A DNA stretch of 64,000 nucleotides from Tahibacter aquaticus (GTDB lineage Bacteria; Pseudomonadota; Gammaproteobacteria; Xanthomonadales; Rhodanobacteraceae). The notes beneath the pieces were generated by a model. The model was not told the DNA's origin. It was given only the letters and a program-made list of their open reading frames with translations, and searched no databases. The DNA lies in contig NZ_SNZH01000011.1 of NCBI RefSeq assembly GCF_004363655.1, positions 1 through 64,000 on the forward strand. Reading direction: 5' to 3'. Below, in pieces: positions 24,281 to 31,770 of the stretch (the first letter of the stretch is position 1; each line of letters opens with the position of its first letter). A program made the position numbers and the translations under genes.

Positions 24281-26989
24281 ATGCTTCCGTATTCCCGTCG
24301 CGTCGCTCTCGCCCTTTTTGCCGCCCTGCCGGGTTCCGCCGCACTCGCCTGCTCCGGCGGACTGCACATCGAAATCGAGTCGCCCGGCGTCTACGCGCTG
24401 GACCAGGCCAGCCTGGTCGCCGCCGCGCCGCAACTGGCCGACTGTCCGCGCGACTCCCTCGTACTGACCCAGCGCGGCAAGGAAGTGCCGATCCGCATCA
24501 GCGGCAGTGGCGCCACCCTGCAGCCGGGCGACCATATCGAATGGGTAGGCCAGGCGCTGCACGGGCCGCTGTCCTGGTTCGACAGCTACAGCACCGTCAA
24601 CGTCTATCAGCTCGGCAGCCGCAGCGACGGCGGCGCGCCCGCGCGCATCGTCGACGCCAGCGCCGCGCACGGCGGCGCGAGCGCGCCACTGAGCCGCCGC
24701 CTGCACCTGGAGCAGGAAAACCTGATGATCCGGCTCAACCAGGCCCACGTGAAGCAGTGGGCCGAGCCCGACTACTGGCACTGGGCCAAGCTGACCCATG
24801 TCGATCCGGACCCGGTGCAGATCGATTTCGACCTGCCCGACCTGGCCGCGCGCAGCGGCAGCGTCACGTTCAAGCTGAAATTCCGCGGCATGTCACAGAT
24901 CACCCCGCTGGGACAACCGGACAAGCCGCTCGACCACCAGGTCCGCGTGCAGCTGGGCGGCAAGCCGGTGGCCGAGTTCACCTGGGACGGGCGCGCCGAG
25001 GTCGAACACGCCCTCAGTGTGCCGGTGGCCAGCCTGCGCGAGCAGGGCAACCGCCTGACCCTGAACGTGCCCAAGCGCCAGGCCAAGCCGGCCGATCCGA
25101 ATCCCATCGTCGACGTGGTGATGTTCAATTCCCTCGACCTGGACTATCCGGTCAACGGCAATATCGACCGCAGCGCCGAATCGCTCTATCCCAGCGGCGC
25201 CGGCAGCGTGGTGCTCGGCCATGGCGGCGGGCAGCTGTCGGCGTACAGCGAGGACGGCCGCCGCTGGCTGGCCCAGGGCGACCAGCTCGGCCGCATCGAT
25301 GCCGGCGTGGAGCTGTATCCCATCATCGACCAGGGCTTCGCCAAGCCGCAGCGCATCCGCCCGATGGCGGGCAAGGACTGGCGCACGCCCGACGCGCCCA
25401 TCGACTACATCATCATCAGCCACTCGCGCCTGATCGACGCGATCCAGCCGCTGGCCGAGTTCCACCGCAAGCGGGGCCTTCGCGTGGCCGTGATCGACGT
25501 CGACGACGTCTACGACCAGTTCAACCACGGCATCACCCATCCGCAGGCCATCCGCAACCTGATGGAGCAGGCCTACAAGCACTGGCCGGCGCCGCAGCCG
25601 CGCTTCGCCCTGCTGGTCGGCGACGCCAGCTTCGATATCCGCCACCAGCGCGTGGACCGGCGCAACCTGGCCAAATGGGCCGACTCGGAACTGCTGATGC
25701 CAGGCCAGTTCGGCGACATCAGCAGCACGCCGTACGCCGACACGCCGAGCGAACTCAAGCACCGCGCACTGATACCGACCTGGCAGTTCGTCTCCTACGA
25801 CGGCCAGTCGGCCAGCGACAACCACTTCGTCAGCGTCGGCGAAGACGGCCTGCACCCGGTCATCGCGATCGGCCGCTTCCCGGTAGTGCGTCCCGACGAG
25901 GTCAAGGCCATCGTCGACAAGACCATCGCCTACCTCAGCACGCCGCAGCTGGGTGCCTGGCGCCGCGACGTGATGTTCATCACCGACGAAAGCGACTACT
26001 TCAAGAACAGCTCGGACCAGATCGCGAAAAGCCTCGACAGCGAAGGCTTCCTCACCGACAAGGTGTACGCCAGCGCCGACGAGAAAGACAACCTGGCACA
26101 CCAGTCGTCGATCAAGGACGGCCTCAACGAAGGCCGCCTGCTGGTGCATTTCATCGGCCACGGCGGACGCTATATCTGGCGCACCGGCCCGCCCGACCTG
26201 CGCAAGAACCACGACTTGTTCACATTGGAAGATGTTTCGGGCCTGAACAACGGCGCGCGCCTGCCGATGATCCTGTCGATGACCTGCTACTCGGCGCCGT
26301 TCGACAACCCGACTGAAGACTCGATCGGCGAACGCTTCCTGCGCGAGCCGGGCAAGGGTGCGGTAGCCGTATTCGCCGCGTCCTGGCGCAACTCGCCGTC
26401 GCCGCAGTACAGCAAGGTGATCGTCGAGCAGCTGACCAAGCCCGGCGTCACCATCGGCGAAGCGATCATCGCCGGCAAGAAACCGATCCAGGACGATACC
26501 CTGGTGGAAACCTACAACCTGCTGGGCGATCCGGCCGTGGTGCTGGAACGTCCGGCCGGCGAATTCCAGCTGGCGCGCAAGGCGCGGCCGTTCGGTCCCG
26601 ACGCCATCGAAGCCAGCGTGCAGCGCACCAGCTTCCGCGGCATGGCCGAGGTGAACTGGGTCGACGCCACGGGCAAGTCGCTGTTCGCCAGCCGTTTCGC
26701 CGTGCTCGGCCCGCGCTTCACCCTGCCCGAACCGCCTGCCGAGGTGCGCGCCACGGCAACCGAAGTGCGCGGCTATATCGCCGACCCGGCCAACCCCTTC
26801 GACGCCATCGCCATGCTCGACCTGAGCAGCGCGGCACCGGCGCAGCCCAAGCTCAACGCCGAAGCACTGTCCAGGCTGAAGAAGACGCCCGACCGGGTCA
26901 GCCAGGGCGACGTGATTCTCGGCACCGGCTTCGACCAGGCAGCGCCAGTCGAGACCGGCAAGAACAACGACAAGGTCGCCACGCAGTAA
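24281..26989 (+). CDS. Exported C25 (gingipain-like) cysteine peptidase
   Basis: A 902-residue protein with a signal peptide (RVALALFAALPGSAALACSG). Residues about 30-360 are a beta-rich N-terminal region. The Peptidase_C25 domain at about 370-760 begins DYIIISHSRLIDAIQPLAEF and contains LVGDASFD, AIGRFPVVRPDEV and the catalytic pair: H627 in FIGHGGRY and C669 in SMTCYSAPFDNP. A beta-sandwich follows to the end, with no type IX secretion tail visible. Gingipain-like peptidases hydrolyse after Arg or Lys in Bacteroidetes; here specificity is unknown and export is probably Sec plus another system. A hairpin separates it from the convergent glycosyltransferase operon. Confidence 0.9.
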   Translation: MLPYSRRVALALFAALPGSAALACSGGLHIEIESPGVYALDQASLVAAAPQLADCPRDSLVLTQRGKEVPIRISGSGATLQPGDHIEWVGQALHGPLSWFDSYSTVNVYQLGSRSDGGAPARIVDASAAHGGASAPLSRRLHLEQENLMIRLNQAHVKQWAEPDYWHWAKLTHVDPDPVQIDFDLPDLAARSGSVTFKLKFRGMSQITPLGQPDKPLDHQVRVQLGGKPVAEFTWDGRAEVEHALSVPVASLREQGNRLTLNVPKRQAKPADPNPIVDVVMFNSLDLDYPVNGNIDRSAESLYPSGAGSVVLGHGGGQLSAYSEDGRRWLAQGDQLGRIDAGVELYPIIDQGFAKPQRIRPMAGKDWRTPDAPIDYIIISHSRLIDAIQPLAEFHRKRGLRVAVIDVDDVYDQFNHGITHPQAIRNLMEQAYKHWPAPQPRFALLVGDASFDIRHQRVDRRNLAKWADSELLMPGQFGDISSTPYADTPSELKHRALIPTWQFVSYDGQSASDNHFVSVGEDGLHPVIAIGRFPVVRPDEVKAIVDKTIAYLSTPQLGAWRRDVMFITDESDYFKNSSDQIAKSLDSEGFLTDKVYASADEKDNLAHQSSIKDGLNEGRLLVHFIGHGGRYIWRTGPPDLRKNHDLFTLEDVSGLNNGARLPMILSMTCYSAPFDNPTEDSIGERFLREPGKGAVAVFAASWRNSPSPQYSKVIVEQLTKPGVTIGEAIIAGKKPIQDDTLVETYNLLGDPAVVLERPAGEFQLARKARPFGPDAIEASVQRTSFRGMAEVNWVDATGKSLFASRFAVLGPRFTLPEPPAEVRATATEVRGYIADPANPFDAIAMLDLSSAAPAQPKLNAEALSRLKKTPDRVSQGDVILGTGFDQAAPVETGKNNDKVATQ

Positions 26990-26997
26990 CCCGCAAC

Positions 26998-27026
26998 GCC
27001 CTGCGCGGCTATTTGCCGCGCAGGGC
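26998..27026. terminator. Hairpin between convergent genes
   Basis: GCCCTGCGCGGC (26998-27009) pairs perfectly with GCCGCGCAGGGC (27015-27026) around TATTT. It lies after the C25 gene and over the last codons of the convergent glycosyltransferase gene, so it could end transcripts from either side. Confidence 0.6.
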
Positions 27027-29246
27027 CGACCACAGGTCGCGCAGCGCGTTGCGTACGTAACCCTTGTCGTAGAAGCGCGCGCTGACATGGCGCGCGAACG
27101 CCGCCGGTGCAATGCGCCGGCGCTGCTGCACACGGCGGCGCTTGCGCAGCATGGCCAGGCTGCCGCGCAACGCATCGCGATACAGGCGGAACACCACGCG
27201 CGCCTTGCCGCGCAGCGAATGGCGCAGCACGATGCCGCCGTGGATGGCCACTATCCAGGGCAGGCGGCGCAGGATCAGGCTCAGCGGCACGCACTTGAGC
27301 AACATCCAGATCGAGTTGCGGATGCCGTGGTACAGCACGAAATCATTGAAGCCGCCGCCACTGGAGGCCTGGCCTTCATGGTGCGCCAGCACCGCATCGG
27401 TATAGCGCGGCACGAACCCCAGCAGCAGTGCCCGCGCTGCCACGTCGGTGTCCTCGGCATAGCAGAAGAACGCTTCGTCGAACACGTAGCCATGCTCGGC
27501 CTGCAAGGCCTCCAGCACGTGCCGCGCATACAGCGCACAGCCACCGGTAGGGCCGAAATACGGTTCGGCGGCATCGAGCCGGTTGGAGGCGAGCAGGCTG
27601 CGGTAGATGGCAATGCCGAGCGAATCGATCTCGTCGCTGCCGGCGTGCAGCTTGAGGACGCGGCCACCGGCGAGATCGGAATCGGCGCGTCCCTGCACAT
27701 GGTCGTCCAGCCAGTGCTGCAGCGCCGGCGTGGCCACCGCGTCGTTGTTCAGCAGCAGCACGTGCGACACGCTGGCCTCTGCCAGGCAGCGCGCGATGGC
27801 GCGGTTGCAGCCGGCGGCAAAACCGATATTCAGCGGACTGGCAATCAGCTCTGCGGCAGGCCATGCCTGCACCAGGCCATCGCGCAGCAGGGCCAGGTCG
27901 GCCGGCTGCGAACCGCTGTCGACCACGATCAGGCGAATGCGCCCGGCCAGTCCGCGCAGCGATTCGACACAGCGCAGGCTGCGGTCAGCGGTGTTGTAGT
28001 TGACCAGTACCACGGCGGCCCGCGGCGGCAGCGCGGCCAGTGGAGGCGGCGACGCGGCAACCGTGCCGGCACCGGCCCGCTGCTGCGCAATGCGATACAC
28101 CTGCAGGGTCGCCGCGACCGTGCGCTGCCAGGAATAGCCGGCGGCCTGGGCCAGTCCGGCCGTCCTTGCCTGCGCGCGCCAGCCTTCGTCGCCGATCAGC
28201 CGACCGAGTCCGCTGCGAATCGCGTCCACGTCGAGCGGGTCTACGCACAGCGCCGCGGTGCCGACCACTTCCGGCATGCAGGCCGCGTTCGACGTCAGCA
28301 CCGGCACGCCGCTGGCCATGGCCTCCAGCAGCGGCAGGCCGAAGCCCTCGTACAGCGACGGAAAGGCGAAGCCGGCCGCGCCCGCATACAGCGCCGGCAG
28401 CTGTGCGTCGGCGACGAAGCCAAGCCGGCGCACTTCGCCGCGCCGCTCCAGCGGTTCCAGCACGCGCGCCAGCGGGGCGTCCAGCCAGCCACGCGCTCCG
28501 ACCACGACCAGCGGCAGGCGCGCGCGCGTGGCCGCGTCCAGGCCGGCATAGGCCTGCACCAGCCGCTCCAGGTTCTTGCGCGGCTCTTGCGTGGCGACCA
28601 CCAGCAGATAGCCCTGCCAGCGCAGCCCGTGCGCCGCCAGCACGGCGGCAACCGCTGCCTCGCCCTGCGGCCGGAAGGCTGCATCCACGCCCAGCGGCAC
28701 GACGTGCAGCTTGGCCGCATCGACGCCGAGCACGCTGACCAGTTCGTCGCGCACATAGGCCGAATCGACGATCAGCGCATCGGCGCGCTGCAGGGTCGGC
28801 GGCAGGTGGCGTTCGAGGAAGCGCACGCGTTCGCGCGGGTGGAACTGTGGATAACGCAAATAGGAAATATCGTGCACCGTGGCGACGCAAGGGCCGTCGA
28901 ACGGCATCAGCACGAAGTTTGGCGCATGCAATACGTGATCGCGCAGGCGCCGCGCGTTGAGCCGGAACAGCTCCGCACGCAAACGCGTATAGCCCTCCAG
29001 CGCAGCGCGCTTGAATGGCAGCAGCCGGCGCACGCTCTGGATGGTGCGATTGACCTGGAACGCCTGTTCGCTGTTACCGACCCAGCGATAGGCGGAAAAC
29101 AGTTTCAGCCCGGCCAGGTCCGGCGAACGTTCCAGCCCCTGGGCCAGTTCCCGCGTATACACGCCGATGCCGGTCAGCGGTGCGCTGATCGCATCGACAT
29201 TCAGAATCAGCTTGAGCGGCGGCAGGCTTTCCTCGGCGGCGCTCAT
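27009..29246 (-). CDS. Two-domain glycosyltransferase (GT4 + GT2)
   Basis: A 745-residue cytoplasmic protein. Residues about 10-375 are a GT4 (GT-B) enzyme: ISAPLTGIGVYTRELAQGL, VVATQEPRKNLERLVQAYAG and the nucleotide-sugar motif FPSLYEGFGLPLLEAMASGV. Residues about 390-640 are a GT2 enzyme: VVLVNYNTADRSLRCVESL, NIGFAAGCNRAI and LLLNNDA as the DXD-like metal site, with FDEAFFCYAEDTDVAARALL as the acceptor region. The tail (to 745) is basic. Two sugars may be added in sequence by one chain. It is the last gene of the minus-strand glycan operon; its ATG overlaps the previous stop (ATGA). Confidence 0.9.
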   Translation of the reverse strand: MSAAEESLPPLKLILNVDAISAPLTGIGVYTRELAQGLERSPDLAGLKLFSAYRWVGNSEQAFQVNRTIQSVRRLLPFKRAALEGYTRLRAELFRLNARRLRDHVLHAPNFVLMPFDGPCVATVHDISYLRYPQFHPRERVRFLERHLPPTLQRADALIVDSAYVRDELVSVLGVDAAKLHVVPLGVDAAFRPQGEAAVAAVLAAHGLRWQGYLLVVATQEPRKNLERLVQAYAGLDAATRARLPLVVVGARGWLDAPLARVLEPLERRGEVRRLGFVADAQLPALYAGAAGFAFPSLYEGFGLPLLEAMASGVPVLTSNAACMPEVVGTAALCVDPLDVDAIRSGLGRLIGDEGWRAQARTAGLAQAAGYSWQRTVAATLQVYRIAQQRAGAGTVAASPPPLAALPPRAAVVLVNYNTADRSLRCVESLRGLAGRIRLIVVDSGSQPADLALLRDGLVQAWPAAELIASPLNIGFAAGCNRAIARCLAEASVSHVLLLNNDAVATPALQHWLDDHVQGRADSDLAGGRVLKLHAGSDEIDSLGIAIYRSLLASNRLDAAEPYFGPTGGCALYARHVLEALQAEHGYVFDEAFFCYAEDTDVAARALLLGFVPRYTDAVLAHHEGQASSGGGFNDFVLYHGIRNSIWMLLKCVPLSLILRRLPWIVAIHGGIVLRHSLRGKARVVFRLYRDALRGSLAMLRKRRRVQQRRRIAPAAFARHVSARFYDKGYVRNALRDLWSALRGK

Positions 29247-30277
29247 GCGGCACCGGCCCTGCGCAGGCGGCGCTGTTCGGCCTGCACCAGCAACTGGGCG
29301 AGACCGGCCAGGTCCAGGCTGTGGCTCAGGCCCAGTTCCTGCCGCGCGCGGCGGGCGTCGCCGCGCAGCAGCGGCGCGTCGGCACGGCGCAGCAGCGTTT
29401 CGTCGACACTGATGCAGACCGTGCCGGTGGCATCCCGCGCAGTTTCGGCGGCGCCGCTGCCCTGCCACTCCAGCGCAATGTCGGCGCTGGCATAGGCCAG
29501 CGTGGCGAACTGGCGTATCGAGGCGACCTGGCCACTGGCGAAGACGAAGTCCTCCGGCTGCTCTCGCGCCGCCAGCTGCTGCAGGGCGGCGACATAGTCG
29601 GGCGCGTAGCCGAAATCGCGCTGTGCGGCGAGATTGCCCAATTGCAATACCTCGGCGTGGCCGGCACTGCGCCGCGCCACCGCTGCGGCAATCTTGCGCG
29701 TGACGAAAGCAGCGTCGCGCAGCGGCGATTCGTGATTGAACAGGATGGCCGCGCTGGCCCGCAGCGCAAAGCTGTCGCGATACGTGCGCACGGCTGCATG
29801 CGCCAGCAGCTTGGACAGCGCATACGGATGGCGTGCCTGCAGCGAACTGGATTCGTCCACAATGCCATTCTGCGGCACGAAGATTTCGCCGCTGGAAGCG
29901 AGCACGAAGTGCGTATCAGCACTGTGCCGCTGCACCGCCTGCAGCAGATGCAGGGTGCCCATGCCGTTGCTGTTGACGCTGTCGAGCGGGTCTTGCGCGG
30001 CGCGGGCGACGCTGCTGACCGCAGCAAGATGGTAGAGCTGCTGCGGTCGCAGGCTGCGCACGGCATCGGCGCAGGCCAGCGCATCGCGCACGTCCAGCGC
30101 AATCAGTTCCAGCCGTGGCTGGCCGAGCAGGTCCAGCTCGCGCAGGCGCCACAGCGAGGCTTCGCCGAATCCGGGCCGCAGTGCAGCCTGCACCTGCCAG
30201 CCGGCGGCGAGCAGATCGCGGCAGAGGTAGGCGCCATCCTGCCCGCCGGCACCAGTGACCAGGGCGCAGCGCTTCAT
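29243..30277 (-). CDS. GDP-mannose 4,6-dehydratase-like SDR enzyme
   Basis: A 344-residue NAD(P)-dependent sugar-nucleotide enzyme. The Rossmann motif is GAGGQDGAYL at 9-18; LYHLAAVSSVARA, the SDR pair Y-x3-K in HPYALSKLLAH, and the catalytic Ser/Glu in ASSGEIFVPQ follow. LFNHESPLR and GNLAAQRDFGYAPDYV are hallmarks of GDP-mannose 4,6-dehydratases. It would make GDP-4-keto-6-deoxymannose, precursor of GDP-rhamnose or GDP-fucose. Sequence is more diverged than a textbook Gmd in the C-terminal third, so RMD or a related 4-epimerase role is possible. It shares stop/start overlaps with both neighbours. Confidence 0.8.
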   Translation of the reverse strand: MKRCALVTGAGGQDGAYLCRDLLAAGWQVQAALRPGFGEASLWRLRELDLLGQPRLELIALDVRDALACADAVRSLRPQQLYHLAAVSSVARAAQDPLDSVNSNGMGTLHLLQAVQRHSADTHFVLASSGEIFVPQNGIVDESSSLQARHPYALSKLLAHAAVRTYRDSFALRASAAILFNHESPLRDAAFVTRKIAAAVARRSAGHAEVLQLGNLAAQRDFGYAPDYVAALQQLAAREQPEDFVFASGQVASIRQFATLAYASADIALEWQGSGAAETARDATGTVCISVDETLLRRADAPLLRGDARRARQELGLSHSLDLAGLAQLLVQAEQRRLRRAGAA

Positions 30278-31770
30278 GCGCGCACACCGAACGGATTCGC
30301 CGCCGCCGCACCGTCGCGGTCGAGCTGGAACAGATCGGCCACGGCCGCCAGCTCCGCCGGCAGCGTGCCGACGATGCGGTCTATCGCCTGGCGCTGCAGC
30401 AGCTGGGCAAACGCCGCACGGCGCTGCGCCCGCGCCGCCGCATCGTCGCCGGCGGCGACAGCAATCCGTTCGCACAGCGGCCAGCGCTGCGCATCGGCCG
30501 ACTGCAGCAGCCAGTGGTCGCGCTGTACGCTGCAGTTGGCCAGCAACTGCCCGTCGCCGGGCGTAGCCGCAGCACCCTCCCAGCACAGTAGCCGCGGCAG
30601 CGGCGCCGGCCGGGCATAGGCGCAGCGCACGCGCCAGTCCAGCGCGCGCCGGCGCGGCGAAAACAGCGTGGCACCGACATCGGCTTCGTAGCGCGGCCAG
30701 CGCTGGCGCAGCACGGCCATGCCCGCCTCGCCCAGCACGCGGCGGCGCTCGTGGCCGAAGCTCTGGCTGCGGGCATGCCGCACCAGCACCGGGCCGGCGA
30801 TCGCATGCTGCCAGCCGGCGGCCTCGGCGCGCTGGCACCAGTCGTTTTCCTCGCCGTAGCCCTGGGCGAAGGCGTGTGCGTCGAACAGGCCGACCGCGTC
30901 CAGCGCGGCGCGCTTGAGATAGATGCAGAAACCGTTGCCGGTGGGCAGGCGCGGATAGGCCAGCCCGGCGCACTGGCGCAGGGCCAGCGCCGCTTGTGCA
31001 AATGTCCACCCTTGCGGAAAGGGATTTTCCTGCTCCAGCTCGGGCACCGAGAACGCGCCGGCATTGTCCGACACCGCCGTGGCACTGGCCGTGTCGCTGC
31101 GCGCCCAGGCGGCGGCACGCAGGCCGTCCAGCCAATGCGCGGCGACTTCGGTATCGGCGTTCAGCAGTACCACGTCAGCGCGGCCGGCCAGCTGCATGCC
31201 GCGGTTGACCGTGCCGGTGAAGCCGAGGTTGCTGTCGTTGCGCAGGATTTCCACACCGGCGATGCCGCGGTAGCTGGCCAGCAGCGGCGCGATCGCCGCC
31301 TCGCTGCTGGCATCGTCGATCACGATCAGGCGCGCGGCACCGCGCGTATGCGCCAGCACGCTGTCCAGGCAGCTGCGCACCGCCTCGGCCGCGTTGTATA
31401 CCGGCACGATGATCGCCACTTCGCGCGCCAGGGCCACGGCGGCAGTCGTCGGATCGAGCAATTCCTCGCCCTGCAACGGCTGCAGCGGCAGCAGCGTGTC
31501 GGCGCGCGCCAGGCCGGCCTGTCCCTGGCACAGCTGCACCGGTGACGACAGTTCGCCGCCGCAGCGCAATTGCAGCTGTATACTTTTCTGCCCGTTGGGC
31601 AGGTCGGGCAGGGCCAGCACTATGCGACTGGCGGCGTCGGCCGGCAGGCAGGCGTAGATGACCTGGTCCAGCCACACTTCAACAGCCTGGCCCGGAGCCG
31701 ATTCCAGCGCGAGCGCATGGCCGTCCCAGTCCAGCCGCCGCGGCAATCGCGAATGTGCTTGCGTATCCAT
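30274..31770 (-). CDS. GT2 family glycosyltransferase with extra N- and C-terminal domains
   Basis: A 498-residue protein. Residues 1-115 are a beta-rich leader with no recognised family. Residues about 118-375 are a GT2 GT-A domain: VAIIVPVYNAAEAVRSCLDS, LIVIDDASSE, SNLGFTGTVNRGM and LLNADTEV as the metal-binding motif, then NGFCIYLKRAALDAVGLFDA and GYGEENDWCQRAEAAGW. The last 110 residues contain a small unassigned domain (LLCWEGAAATPGDGQLLANC). It likely adds one sugar of the surface glycan. The ATG at 31770 shares a base with the upstream stop (TGATG), so translation is probably coupled. Confidence 0.88.
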   Translation of the reverse strand: MDTQAHSRLPRRLDWDGHALALESAPGQAVEVWLDQVIYACLPADAASRIVLALPDLPNGQKSIQLQLRCGGELSSPVQLCQGQAGLARADTLLPLQPLQGEELLDPTTAAVALAREVAIIVPVYNAAEAVRSCLDSVLAHTRGAARLIVIDDASSEAAIAPLLASYRGIAGVEILRNDSNLGFTGTVNRGMQLAGRADVVLLNADTEVAAHWLDGLRAAAWARSDTASATAVSDNAGAFSVPELEQENPFPQGWTFAQAALALRQCAGLAYPRLPTGNGFCIYLKRAALDAVGLFDAHAFAQGYGEENDWCQRAEAAGWQHAIAGPVLVRHARSQSFGHERRRVLGEAGMAVLRQRWPRYEADVGATLFSPRRRALDWRVRCAYARPAPLPRLLCWEGAAATPGDGQLLANCSVQRDHWLLQSADAQRWPLCERIAVAAGDDAAARAQRRAAFAQLLQRQAIDRIVGTLPAELAAVADLFQLDRDGAAAANPFGVRA

